From positions 620,001 through 684,000 of the forward strand of contig CP145415.1 in NCBI GenBank assembly GCA_036867785.1: a stretch of DNA of 64,000 bases, in the 5' to 3' direction. The notes beneath the pieces were generated by a model. That model had not been told where the DNA came from. It ran no database searches and saw only the letters and a list, made by a program, of their open reading frames with translations. Of the stretch, positions 22,193-33,169 are shown piece after piece (the first letter of the stretch is position 1; each line of letters begins with the position of its first letter). Position numbers and translations under genes: made by a program. Source of the stretch: Plasmodiophora brassicae. Taxonomy: Eukaryota; Endomyxa: Phytomyxea; Phytomyxea; Plasmodiophorida.

Positions 22193-23571
22193 TCGGCGCG
22201 GTTTGGTTTGGTTTGAACCGGTTTTTTGAGGGAGCGAACCAAACCAAACCAAACCAAACGGCCCTCAGGCCTGCTAAACTGAACCGAACTAAACCGTGGA
22301 CCTGGGAACCGAACTAAACCGAAACCGAACCAAACAAACCGCGGTTTATGAGTCGCAGAAAATGGTAATCTACGAGCCTTTGTCATAATCCAGCTCGTCG
22401 ATGAGAAGCTTGACGACCGAGTCGCTGCTTGCCAGCTCACGCAGCTCAGCAGAACTTATCGTACTTTGCAAATGTCGAAAGGCCTGTTTGACGTCGTCAG
22501 GAATTGTAACATCGAGTCGATGGAAGAGACCCATCCAAGAGGAAACACAGATTTCCGCTTTGAACATGGCGTTCGACAGCGTTTCACGATCACCAAAAAT
22601 CCGCCTAGCTGTGCTGTTAGCACGCTCGGATGGAATCGAGGTAGCTGGGGCTGCCAGGTAATCCACCGCCATGGGATACAACCTTCTGAACTTGTTACAA
22701 TGATCTTGCCACCAGCGGACTATATCTGTAGCTGCACGTTCTCGTCGACCGCAGCAATGTAAGACGATAGCTCTTTGTCGATGCCGTCCAGGGATAACCG
22801 AAGATAGATTATGTCAAAACGCAGCAATGGTTCCAAGCATACCCTATTCGTACGTGTCAGCACTGTGTCCGCTGTCACAGGTCGTCGTATGTAGCAGGAT
22901 GAGGCACATCGTGAGGGAATTCCGCGTCCGACGACGCGTTATAGCTCATAAGATGAACTTCGACGATCAACCGCCTGCACTTAACTAGGTCCACACCTTC
23001 AGGCTTCGCGTTCCTTGGGTCAAGAAACATGGGAATCAAGGCTACATCGGAATTCAGGTATTGGTCATACTTTGATGATACTCAAGTGCAGAAGGTATCG
23101 CTTCTCGCAGCATGCTGCCACGATCACACGACGCCAGCATATCCCGGCAGTGGCTCATCATTTGGGCAAGACCGTGAAGCATTAAGCTCGACAACGGCGC
23201 CACTATCCGAAGAAACCGACGAGCCGCTTCGACCGGGCGACGCAGCAGAGCGAGGAGCTGGCATGGTGCCTGGCAGGTGCTTCGTTTCACGTTGCAGGAA
23301 CAAGCGCGGGGGGCGCGGGCGGAGTGATACGCCCGACGCCGGAGCCCGGACACCGTGGCGGACTGCCTATGTACATAGGTAGCCCAGTGACCAGTTAAAC
23401 CACGGTTTAAACCGGTTTCAAATTTGCAAACCGGTTCAAACCGGTTTGCGATAACCACCAAACTAAACCGAGCTGAACCAAACCGTATACGGAAAGGCCA
23501 AACCAAACGGCCCAGTTCGGTTTGGTTTTGCCGGTTTTGGTTCGAAACCAAACCGCGCCGATACACACCAA
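22193..23571 (-). mobile_element. Degenerate hAT DNA transposon with TIRs
   Basis: Ends carry a perfect 17-bp inverted repeat 'tcggcgcggtttggttt' (starting 22193, and inverted ending about 23571), flanked inside by AACC/GGTT-rich subterminal arrays (22196-22345 and 23395-23560), typical of hAT elements. On the minus strand 22370-22710 encodes the C-terminal dimerisation signature: VRWWQDHCNKFRRLYP, then DYLAAPATSIPSERA. Further 5' pieces survive in other frames up to about 23110. Length 1.38 kb is too short for an intact hAT gene and frames are interrupted, so this is an inactive internal-deletion copy. I see no clean 8-bp target-site duplication. Confidence 0.7.
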
Positions 23572-23706
23572 CATTTGCGCGCGTGGAGTGCGCCGGCAGT
23601 CCGGCACCACCTAACTACCCACGTTCTTGAAAATACGCCATGTTCGACTTCTTAAAAATACTTGAGAATCTCAGTGTATTGAGGTACAATGTGAACATCA
23701 TACTCT

Positions 23707-25079
23707 TCAACACATCATCAAGAACACGAGGATCGCGATGACCTGTTGAGGAAAGAGTTCAGAGATTGAGCTGTCGTTCTGTTCGTCCGAGCCGTTACCA
23801 ATGTAGTGGTCATACTGCTCGCAATCGCAGCGGTCGAGGCCTTAGACGATAATGGAACACCCTCATACGGTTTCGAAGATGAGGTTGGGGTCGTTGAGAT
23901 CTTTATCGGCTTCGAGGTCACGATTCGTGGCGACGATACTGTCGACGAAGGATTTGAGGTCGGATCGGAGCGTTGTGGAACTGAAGTCGGTATTGGATCA
24001 GATGTCGATAGTGTTGGAGCTGGCTTCGATATCGTTCCAATCGGCATTGGTCTCGGGGTTGGACCAGACGTCGATGGTGTTGGAGCTGGCTTCGATATCG
24101 TTCCAGTCGGCGTTGATTTCGAGGTTGCAGGAGTCGACGACGGTGACGACGGCCTGAACTTGATCGGTACCGATATCTGATAGATGGACGTCGGTGAATT
24201 AGCATTCGGATTCGTCGATGTCTCAAAGGCTATGGATGATCCATCGGGAGACCAGCTCGCTGCCCCATCATATCCAGCACTATTCGTGATAAAGACCGGG
24301 TTCGTTGAGCCCGATATCGACACGATGGCGATACGAGCGCCAACGGTCGTGCTGTCGGCACCTGAGAAGACGATGAATTGTCCATCAGGAGAGAACGCTG
24401 CATCGGTCGACGACCATGTCGTTGGCGTCACTCGGGTTATACTGCTTCCATCAGTGTTCATCGTGTAAATCGCCCAGTCGTTTGTGAACCTTTGGAACAG
24501 AATCTTATCGCCTTTTGGGGACCAATTCGGCTGACGATCTTGGGAACCTGAAGTCAGTCTTTTCAGACCGGTTCCGTCCGAATTAACCATCCAGATTTCT
24601 GCCGATGTAGAAGAGATCGACGACTCGAACACGATCCGATTGGCGTCGGACGAAAAGCTCGGTTCGATATAGCTCGCTCCGTTGTGATTGGTCACCTGAT
24701 GATAACCAGAACCGTCCGAATTCACGACTGATACCTCATCAGTCGTAGCGCCATCGGCAGCGAGCGTGATGGTCCCGTGAGCGCTCCAGCACGACCCAGG
24801 CAGATTCACAAACGCACGGGAGTTGTCATTGACAATGGTCTTCAATGGACCGCTGCTCGTGATCGACATGGAGTAGACGCCTGCAGAACCAAGATTATAA
24901 CCTCCATGCCAAAGAGTCAGAGCCAGATTTGTGCCATCGTAACTATAGCAGGGATTCTGGGCTGAATCTTTCCCCGTTGGAACGTAAATGGCGCAAGCAC
25001 CATCGGCACGACATGATAGCGCAGCGGCCGATAGAATTTGAAGACCAGCGATTGCGATAACGACGATGACAGAACCCAT
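23707..25079 (-). CDS. GPI-anchor-type surface protein with TolB-like beta-propeller
   Basis: Two exons on the minus strand, 25079-23799 and 23742-23707, with a 56-nt intron; 438 residues. Residues 1-22 are a signal peptide. Residues 40-300 hold repeated PD40/WD40-like blades: WMVNSDGTGLKRLTSGSQDR, PNWSPKGDKILFQRF, FSPDGQFIVFSGAD and ASWSPDGSSIAFE, as in bacterial TolB. A Ser/Thr/Pro-rich stalk with two copies of GTISKPAPT follows. Splicing replaces a hydrophilic read-through tail with TTTLVIAILVFLMMC, a short hydrophobic C-terminus after a small-residue region, which is the form of a GPI signal. Inferred role: extracellular surface binding or scaffold. It sits in a transposon-rich patch, and the propeller is of bacterial flavour, so lateral origin is possible. 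Confidence 0.8.
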
Positions 25080-25091
25080 GAGATGACTGAT

Positions 25092-25248
25092 GATATGATG
25101 TTTAGCTACTCGGATATTATCAACGGCACGCGAATTGGATCTTCTAGGAATGGATTGCGGTTGCCCTGATACCTATCGTATTGGTGATATGATGTTTAGC
25201 TAGTCTGATATTATGAACGGCACGCGAATTGGATCTTCTAGGAATGGA
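25092..25248. repeat. Direct repeat of 63 bp upstream of the propeller gene
   Basis: Units 25092-25154 and 25186-25248, a 94-bp period, differ at about four positions. They begin 'gatatgatgtttagct' and end 'cttctaggaatgga'. They lie just upstream of the start codon of the propeller gene at 25079, so they could be a duplicated promoter segment or a transposon-end remnant. Confidence 0.75.
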
Positions 25249-25713
25249 AATGCCCGATCTTGTAGTGCCCGGGCATATGATTCGCACGTTGGTCCGGAGA
25301 ACGTGCTGAAGCATCAGCGCTTCTGTTAGCGCAATGCCGGCGTCCAGAGATCCGAACTTCTTCAGAACGCGGTGGTTGCTTTCACAGCAATTGGTTCCCC
25401 TTGAGCATCGGTACAGCGTCAGCCCGCTGGAACCGACGCCAATTCTCCTGATAGAAGACGTAGTCGTCTCCGTCAGGATCGCTACAACAACCTTTGTCAA
25501 TGTGCTCAAGCAGGTTCTGAAGATCTCTGTGTGCCCGATCGTTGAACAACGGCACTCCTGGAAAACATCCAACAGGTCAGAAGACGTAGGATAGAAAGTC
25601 CAGTTCGATACCATGTCGTGAGTCATCCCCAAATGCAGGTTCGGCCAGGTCGTGTCGGAAGATTGATCCACGACCGGTGCGTCAGATTGGCTTCTAGCGT
25701 GTACTACGCACAA
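25144..25713 (-). pseudogene. Possible transposase C-terminal remnant
   Basis: A minus-strand frame without ATG includes LYRCSRGTNCCESNHRVLKKF followed by GSLDAGIALTEALMLQHVLR. An RGTN-type motif followed by a conserved FGS block and a helical tail recalls the C-terminal part of transposase-like proteins in fungi and oomycetes. No catalytic region is visible, the 3' end runs into the direct repeat, and the fragment abuts the next gene. Low confidence; a profile search of the translated fragment would decide. Confidence 0.3.
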
Positions 25714-25715
25714 CG

Positions 25716-26525
25716 ATGAACAGGGCGCTGCCGGTGGTACTGGGTTCAGTCTGGGTTGCTGCGCTGGTAGGCGTTATCGGTCTGACGGCGTACTACGTTC
25801 ACAAGGACAGTGATCAGCTGTCGTGGGCGACTCGCCTAGACAGTCGGCTTGACCTGATCTGGCAACGTCTCTGCAACGGCGAACTGGACAGCAACGAGGC
25901 CGCCCAAGCGCACGAGGGCATCAATGTGAAACGAATTACAGACGCGCTCAAGACTATCCGGAAAGATCAAAACATTCCGCACCCGGATATGGTCGACAGT
26001 GGTGATCAGAATCGGCTCGCAACGATACTCCTGTCGGTCTCCGGTAAGTCCGAGTATCTGGGCATCATCATCAGTGCTGCGCGATACCGCAAGGCCCTCA
26101 ACGAATACATGGTCAAGATGGTCTCTGCCGGCTCCCTGCACGCACTGTGGAAGTCGTTCGAGGAACCTGACCGCGACAATCGCCGGATGGTGTCAAACAG
26201 CCACATCGGTAAACTCGAGGAGACGGTGCGCGAGCTCACGATGATGCACTATCTCGCAAACAGCTGGGGTTCCAGTGATGCTCTGACCAAGCGCTATTTG
26301 AGCTGGTTGTTCCGCGTTGGAGAGGACAGGATCACTCCCGATATGGTCAACGACCTCAAGGCCAAAGTGAAGCAGCTCGAAGACCCTAGGGACATCGACG
26401 AGTGGCTCAACAAGTTGGCAATGATGCGGGCCGAAGTCAACGAGGCATTGGAGAACAAACGGGTGATGGCCGCGAAGGCACTGGAGAACGAACGGGCTGG
26501 AAACCAGGACACGAGTCCTCTTTGA
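25716..26525 (+). CDS. Membrane-anchored helical protein, unknown
   Basis: Intronless, 269 residues, ATG at 25716. Residues 6-27 (PVVLGSVWVAALVGVIGLTA) are a signal anchor or signal peptide; the rest is hydrophilic and almost entirely helical, ending in a coiled-coil-like segment rich in Glu, Asn and Arg (NEALENKRVMAAKALENERA). A short exact repeat (ALENKR / ALENER) occurs near the end. No family recognised. Codon use and GC match neighbouring genes. Confidence 0.65.
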   Translation: MNRALPVVLGSVWVAALVGVIGLTAYYVHKDSDQLSWATRLDSRLDLIWQRLCNGELDSNEAAQAHEGINVKRITDALKTIRKDQNIPHPDMVDSGDQNRLATILLSVSGKSEYLGIIISAARYRKALNEYMVKMVSAGSLHALWKSFEEPDRDNRRMVSNSHIGKLEETVRELTMMHYLANSWGSSDALTKRYLSWLFRVGEDRITPDMVNDLKAKVKQLEDPRDIDEWLNKLAMMRAEVNEALENKRVMAAKALENERAGNQDTSPL

Positions 26526-26805
26526 CGGAATACACTCGTCAGATGGACGGCACTGGTTCGGACGCACTTAGCCGTCCTGTGAAATGTAGACCACGCTTCG
26601 GAGCAGATGCGAATGCTGCAGAATTATCAATCCTGAGCTGACATGCATCGGCGTAGCATGGTTGTCCGACCTTCAGGCCGAACATGTCGACTCACCAAAG
26701 GCCCGACGAGATCTGGCATGCACGGCGGCAAGTGACCGAGGGTGTCCAGCGACACGCGTTCGATGGAAGCAGCAGGTGTTGCTAGCCGGCACAGACCGGC
26801 GCGTC

Positions 26806-27711
26806 ATGGAGCATGGCTGTCGGCTGTTTTCGTCCGGTGAATTCCACCGAGCGCTGGACGCGTTCTCCAGCGAACGGCGACAAGCGATCCGGCCGGCACG
26901 TGACCTCAACCTTGGGTTGACGTTGATCGCCATCGGGGACTTCAGGCGAGGCCTGCAGCACGTGGAAAGGTCGCTCGCTCGACAACCCTCAGCAGATGGG
27001 AATGTCGCACGCGGCGTCGCGCTTGCTGGATTAGGCCGATACCACGACGCCATGTGTGCGTTCATCGAAGCGGCGACGTGCGCCTCTGCGTCAACGTCGT
27101 CGCGATGCGCGGCCATTGCCAATCTGGCAGCGCTCTGCGCCGAGCTGGGCGACCGGCAGACCGCCCATCGCCAGCTCCAGTTCTGCCTGACCGACGTCGT
27201 CCCGGGCGACCGCAAATGGCACGCCCTGCGCGCCGACTTGCTCAGGATGCGGGCACGGTTGCACGAGCGCGCCGGCTGCCGGTCCTGGGCGCTGAAAGAC
27301 CTGGACGCTGCCCAGCATCTGGACCCCGCTTCCGCCAACGAATCCGCAGCGTTAGCTGATCGAAGCCGCATTCTGGATGCGCTTGGGCGATCGGGTGACG
27401 CGTTTCGCGTTGCGAAGCAGGCGGCACTGGAGCGCCCGGATCTGTCCAGGAGCCACGTTTGCTTCGGGGTCCAGCTTGCCAAGCACGACCGGATAGACCA
27501 GGCGCTGGCGCAGCTTACGATCGCGTTGGAGATCGCTCCGCACGACTCGACGATCCGGGCGGCACGCGCCCAGGTGCTCACCCGCGTCGGCAGGTTGGCA
27601 GACGCACGACGCGACTGGAACGTACTGGCAGAGACGGCCATCGCCCCAGCAATGAGGATGTACGCCCGGAGCCAGCTTCAACGAATTCGATCCAACGGCG
27701 TGGAGCACTGA
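26806..27711 (+). CDS. TPR-repeat protein
   Basis: The first in-frame ATG is at 26806, giving 301 residues; the open frame extends upstream to about 26600 without an ATG, so an upstream exon is likely. The protein consists of tetratricopeptide-like helical pairs: CRLFSSGEFHRALDAFSSER, NLGLTLIAIGDFRRGLQHVE, GVALAGLGRYHDAM and QLAKHDRIDQALAQLTIALE. These act as protein-interaction solenoids. Unlike the TPR gene at the left edge there is no obvious presequence. Partner and pathway unknown. Confidence 0.7.
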   Translation: MEHGCRLFSSGEFHRALDAFSSERRQAIRPARDLNLGLTLIAIGDFRRGLQHVERSLARQPSADGNVARGVALAGLGRYHDAMCAFIEAATCASASTSSRCAAIANLAALCAELGDRQTAHRQLQFCLTDVVPGDRKWHALRADLLRMRARLHERAGCRSWALKDLDAAQHLDPASANESAALADRSRILDALGRSGDAFRVAKQAALERPDLSRSHVCFGVQLAKHDRIDQALAQLTIALEIAPHDSTIRAARAQVLTRVGRLADARRDWNVLAETAIAPAMRMYARSQLQRIRSNGVEH

Positions 27712-27874
27712 CGCAGGACACAGGATCGATAAACGGATACAAACTGGATCCCAGGGGGACTGCTGCGAGATATCGCTCCAGTGACGAGGCGTGTGCCTAC
27801 GTGTTGGCTGTGATATTAATCGGTGGGGCTCTTGCTGCCTGACGACGCGTTGAGCATTAGCGGCGCCGCTCGCG

Positions 27875-30800
27875 ATGTTCAGCATCGGGAAGCGAAGCGC
27901 CTCGCCGGCGCCGCCCGATCCCAATAAGGAGATCCAGAAGCTGAGGACGGAGCTCGAGGCCGCCCTCGCTATGTCCAGCCAGCTGAGCTCGATGCTCGAA
28001 ACCAACGCTCTCGAATACGAACGGAAACTGGCCGCTGCACGTAATGTCACCAACCGGTCGCCAGCGTCCTTGCAGGTTCGATCGATTGTCGCCACCCAGT
28101 GCGGTCTAGTGACTTTGTGATGGCGACAGGATAACGGCGATAACGCTGGTACGCAGGAGAAGACGTTGACGGAGACCGGGTCGGCAAGGAACGAAATCCA
28201 GGCGGAGCTCGCCGTGGAACGTGCCCAACACACCGAGCTGAAGGCGAAAACGGACCAGCTGATGAGAGAGCTCGATGTCGCGAAATTGGACAATGGAGAC
28301 CTGCGATCCCAGGTCGACAAGCTCGTCAAAGAGCTGCGGAAGCGTTCCGAGAAGGAGACGGCGCTGACGAGCCACCTGGACGCCATGACGAAGCGCAGCA
28401 ATGAGCTCCAGACGGAGAAGGAGACGCTGGAGGCGCGCCTGACAGCAACGGATCAGTCCATGCTTGGCAGAGTCGAATCGCAGGCGAAGGCGGAGAACGA
28501 GCGCCTGCGACAGCGAATCGGCGACCTCGAAAGTGAACTTAACGGCGCCATGAAAGTCATCGCTGAAGGGCGCGCCCTTCGCGCGGCCCACACCAAGCAC
28601 CACCAGGACCTGACAAGTGAGCTCCAACTTCTACAGAGCGATGCGCCCCTTTCGCCAAACGTTCAACCGAAGGTAACGGCTCTGGGCGCGCGCTGCTGCC
28701 ATGCTCTTGCCTGACACGCCCTGCTTAGGATCCCGGAAGCGAACCTGAGTCGCCAGGCGGCGGCGATTCTGGAAAGGACGTTACCAAGCGGCTAGCCGAT
28801 GCCGAACGCGACAAAGCCGACCTGGCGTTACGATGTGAACGATTCGGCCGCGAGCTCGAGGAGGCGCGCGGCACAGTCAGCAAGCAGAGCGAGCGCATCA
28901 CGAAACTGGAAGGCGCCCTCGCGGACGCTGAGCGGGGGCATCGTGAGCTGACGCAGTGCCAAGAGGCGCTCGACAACGAGAGGAGCCGGGTCGCTGAACT
29001 CCAGTCGAGGATGGACGATGCCGTCGCTCGCCTAGACGCCGCTGAGTGCGCCAGGGCCGACGTGATCTCACAGCGGGAACGAGACTGCCGTGAACGTGAC
29101 GAAACACGCTCCACTGTGAGCAGACTGACCGCTCGCGTCGCCGAACTGGAAGGCGCTCTGTCGACGATATCTGTTGCGGGCCATAGCGAGCTGGCGGAAC
29201 ACCAGGAGGCCCTGCATCAGGAGAAGAGACGCATTGGCGAGCTCCAAACGGGGATGGACGACGCCATTGCCCGCCTAGCGGCTGCCGACAGTGCAAACGC
29301 AGACCTGACGTTGCACCGCGAACGGGTCGACCGGGACCTCGAAGTGGCGCGCTCAACGTTGACGAGGCAGAGCGAACGCGTTGCCGAACTGGAAGCCATC
29401 CTGGCGAGCACGAATACGGACGCGTCGCGCTACGACCGTGAACTGACGCGACGCCAGGAGGCCCTAGACAAGGAGAAGAGCCGCGTCGCCGAACTGGAGA
29501 CGAAGGTGAACGAGATCACCTCTCGATTAGCCGTTGCCATACAAGACAAGACGGACATGACGTTACGATGCGAGAGCGCCGAGCGCCACCTTGAAGACGC
29601 GACAGGCAAGCAGGGCGAACGCATTGCACAACTGGAAGGCTCCCTGGCGAACGCGTCCCTAGTTGCAGAGCGGGCCGAACGCGAACTGGCACAATGCAAG
29701 GAGGCTCTCGACAAGGAGAAGAGCCGGGCGGCGGCGTTCCAGACAACGATGGATGGGGTTACCGCCCGCCTTGCCGCTGCCGAGTGCGACAAGGTCGACC
29801 TGGCGGGGCATTGCGAGCGCGTCGAACACGAACTCGAGGCGGCGCGTTCCACGATGAAGCACGTTTCGGAGCTGGAAGTCGCCCTGGCGAGTGCCTCGGC
29901 CGACACCGAGCGCGCCGGTCGCGAACTGGCACAATTGCAGGAGGCGCTTGACAGCAAGAAGAGCCGCGTTGCCGAACTCCAGTCGCGAATGGACGACGTC
30001 ATTGCCCGCCTGGCCGAGGTCGAGCACGAGAACGCCGGGCTGACGCTACGCTGCGAGCGACTCGTCCACGACCTGGAAGACGCGCGCTCCTCAACGAGTA
30101 CGCAGAAGCAACGACTAGCCGAGCTGGAAGGTGCACTGGCCAGTGCAGCAGCTGGCACCGAACGTGCCCAGCGAGAGTTGGCGCAATGCCATGAAGAGAT
30201 CAACGGCGAGAAGAACCGCACTGCCGAGCTCCGGGAGCAATTCGACGACGTTTCAGCCCGCTTGACCGATGCCGAGCGTGAGAAGGCGGAAAGCGTCCGG
30301 CGATGCGAACGAGCCGAACACGATCTAGAGGACGCACAAGCCGCATTGAGCAAGCAGAGTGAACGCGTCACCGAACTGGAAGGCGCTCTGGCAAGTGCAT
30401 GCGCAAAGGCCGGACGCGCTGAAGAAGAGCTCGCCCAATGCCAGGAGGCGCTCCACGCTGCGAGGAGCCTCGTCTCGGATCTACAATCAAGGATGGGCGA
30501 AGAGACCGCCCGCCTAGCACATGCCGAGCGTGAGAAAGCCGACGCGATCGTACGATGGGAAGCAGTCGGCCATGATCTTGAAGGCGCGCGTTCCGACCTG
30601 AAGCAGCAGACTGAACGCGTTGCAGAGCTGGAAAGCGCCCTGGCGAAGGCAACCGGCAACGCCGACCGTGCCGAACGTGATCTCGTACAGTGCGAGGAGG
30701 AGCTCAGTAACGAGAAGCACCGCGCCGACGACCTCCAGGCACGCCTGTGCGATACCGAGCGTGACAAGATCGAGATGGCGTTGAGATGTGAGCGCGCCGA

Positions 30801-31764
30801 CCGCGACGTTGAAGAGGCACGTGCTGCGGCAAGCGTGCAGAGCGAACGCGTTGGTGCACTGGAGGGCTCACTGGCGAACGCGTCAGCTGACGCCGAGCGC
30901 GCTGCTCGAGACCTGGAACAGTGCAAGGCGGCTCTCGACACTGAGAGGAGCCGCGTTGCCGATCTCCAGACACGAATGGACGATGCTGTGGCTCGCCAGG
31001 CTGCTGCTGAGCTCGAAAAGGCTGATATGACGTCGCAGCGGGAGCGACTCGCCCGTCACCTCGAGGAGTCGCGCTCCCTAACGGAACAGAAGAACGGGCG
31101 AATTACCGAACTGGAAAGCGCTCTGGCGAACGCATCGACGGCCGCTGACCGCGCTGACCGCGAACTTCTGGAACGGCAGAAGGCGCTCGACAGTGCGAAC
31201 GGCCGCGTTGAAGAACTCCAGTCAAGAATGGATGACGTTGCAAGCCGATTAGCCGCAATCGATCGTGAAAGGGCGGAAATGGTATCGGAGCGCGAGCGAA
31301 TCGGCCGGGAACTTCAAGACACGCGTTCCGAATTGGGGAAGCGGAACGAACGTGTCATCGAGCTGGAGAGCGCGATCGCTAACGGATCAGCTGAGACGGC
31401 ACGTGCGCATGATGATGCCTTGCAACAGATTCACGATCTGAAGGCACGAATTACGGCCATGCAAACAGAACTGACAGCCATTCGCTCGACGTTGACCGAC
31501 CAGCAGTATAAGGCGAAACAGGAGCTGACGACGGTGCAAGACGCGTTGACGGCGGAATCCGGGCACGTGAAGGAACTCAAGGCGGCGCTGGCGTCGACTC
31601 AAAGCGCGTTGCAGAACGCGGAGCGCGCCCTGGCGGACGCCCGCCAGGCCAGGGAGGTCGAAATGGCAGACCGCGCCGCCACTGAGAACAGCCGTCTGAT
31701 CGACGATGACGACCCGCCCAAAGCGTCGCCCCGTCTCGCCAGACTATTTGCATGGTGCCGCTAG
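27875..31764 (+). CDS. Giant repeat-built coiled-coil protein
   Basis: Three exons, 27875-28075, 28130-28672 and 28729-31764, with introns of 54 and 56 nt; 1259 residues from the ATG at 27875. After a short basic head (MFSIGKRSASPAPPDPNKE) almost the whole chain is coiled coil. From about residue 305 a unit of 77-84 residues repeats about eleven times. Each unit contains ELEGALA, then ERAERELAQC-type heptads, EKSRVAELQSRMDD and LRCER. The commonest length, 84, equals twelve heptads. The architecture suggests a rod-like structural or tethering protein (golgin, basal body or cytoskeletal), but sequence alone cannot place it. The last 20 residues (PPKASPRLARLFAWCR) are not coiled coil. Confidence 0.85.
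28903..31380 (+). repeat. Coding tandem repeat of 231-255 bp, about 11 copies
   Basis: The ELE-x-AL codons recur at 28903, 29143, 29386, 29629, 29869, 30121, 30373, 30625, 30856, 31108 and 31360, that is spacings of 240, 243, 243, 240, 252, 252, 252, 231, 252 and 252 bp. All are multiples of three. Copies have diverged at the DNA level but keep length and register. Confidence 0.85.
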
Positions 31765-31907
31765 GAGCGAAACAGCTGCAGTGTGCCATATACCAGGAAC
31801 ATTACGTAGCGATCGTGGCTGGCAGTAGCTCGGTGGAGTCCTCGTGCACGATGGGCTGGCAGTGTTGTCTGCAGCCCGCACTCCGTGGGCATTGCGAGCG
31901 GGACGTC

Positions 31908-32905
31908 ATGGTGCCACGAGAAGCCTACAAAGTCCTGCTCTACTATTCGTACAGTGCACTGGACGACCCTGACGCGCATGCCCAGTGGCAAACGGGGCTG
32001 TGCGACCGCCTGGACCTGCGTGGCCGGATACGCGTTGCTCGCGAAGGCATCAATGGGACCGTGTCGGGTACAGCGGACGCCGTCCGGCAGTACATGGAGC
32101 AGGTGGACCAGCTCGGTCTGTTCCCTGGCATGCAATGGAAGGTGTCCCCCTCGGAGATCGGCCATGCGTTCCCATCCATGATTGTGTCGCTTAGAGATAC
32201 GGTCGGTTACCTGGCTCGCAGATAGGTCTGTGGTCTGACGGGGGTTCTGTGCAGATCGTTAACATGGGTGCCAAGCTTGCCCACAACCCAGGTGAATACC
32301 TGTCACCTGCTGAGTTCAATGAGGCTATGGCTGATGAAGATTCCGTCCTGGTCGATTGCCGGAACAGCTACGAATGGCAGATTGGCAGGTTCGAAGGCGC
32401 GCCATGCCCGTCCGGACGGCAATTCACAGACTGGCCCAAAGAAGCCAGCGCCTTGGCGGGTCGCCTGCAAGGCAAACGCGTCCTCATGTACTGCACCGGC
32501 GGGATCCGCTGCGAAATGGCTTCTTCGTACCTGAAGTCACTCGGCGTCGATCGCGTCGCTCAACTACACGGCGGCATTCATGTAAGTCAGGCTTGTACGA
32601 AGCAGGAACGACCGCCATCTGACGATGGGACGACGCAGGAATACTTGAAGGCGTATCCTGATGGGGGGCGCTTTCGTGGCAAGAACTTTGTGTTCGATGA
32701 GCGGATCGCCATACCGTCGAACGACGCCACGGTCGTCGGCAGGTGCCGCGTCTGCTCGCGATCATTCGACGACTATTCGCAGAAGCGACGTTGCGTGCAC
32801 TGCCGTATCCTGGTGGTCTGCTGTGATACCTGCCACGACGCTGGCGTCCCTCTGGTATGCGGCACCTGCAAGCACAGCCAACGCGACTTAGGAGTAAACG
32901 TCTAG
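31908..32905 (+). CDS. Rhodanese-domain tRNA hydroxylase-like protein (TrhO/TSTD2)
   Basis: Three exons, 31908-32201, 32255-32581 and 32639-32905; introns 53 and 57 nt; 295 residues. The N-terminal half is the UPF0176/acylphosphatase-like domain: VLLYYSYSALDDP, then GRIRVAREGINGTVSG. The rhodanese domain follows (VDCRNSYEWQIGRFEGA), with the active-site loop YCTGGIRCE, Cys near residue 177. Then EYLKAYPDGGRFRGKNFVFDER and two CxxC zinc-binding pairs (CRVCSRSF, CVHCR, CDTC, CGTCK). Bacterial TrhO makes 5-hydroxyuridine at tRNA position 34; eukaryotic TSTD2 is less studied. An upstream in-frame Met (MGWQCC) is possible. Intron 2 is stop-free and in frame. Confidence 0.9.
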
Positions 32906-33169
32906 CCATGTGATTCCAAATCGCCACGATGATAGTCCGCCCGAGAACGACGACTGGTGTAATTGTCAACGGGTGTCTGTGTTCCTGTCCCGAGGTGGGT
33001 ATGGGGGGGGGGGGGGGGGGGGGGGGCGGACTCGGAACAGCGGGGCCGCCGCCCCATGCGACAACAACCCGCGCGCACGGGCGGGGGAGAGAGAAGTCGC
33101 CAATCCGGTTCGATTTTCGGACGTTGAAGGCGTCGTCGTCCGGCGGCCGCTGTTGGCGCGTTGACAGTC
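32906..33169. repeat. Intergenic region with a G24 homopolymer
   Basis: A run of 24 consecutive G residues (33003-33026) lies between the rhodanese gene and the maleylacetoacetate isomerase start at 33170, so it sits in the isomerase promoter. Such runs can form G-quadruplexes and are length-unstable. No gene here. Confidence 0.9.

Noticed and set aside
23395-23560. AACC-rich tract as telomere-like repeat
   Set aside because: Units are irregular and inverted, and they adjoin the TIR, so they are transposon subterminal repeats.
29430-30941. Long minus-strand frame (503 codons) opposite the coiled-coil gene
   Set aside because: Ser/Arg-rich antisense shadow produced by the regular codon pattern of the coiled-coil repeats; no start context or domain.
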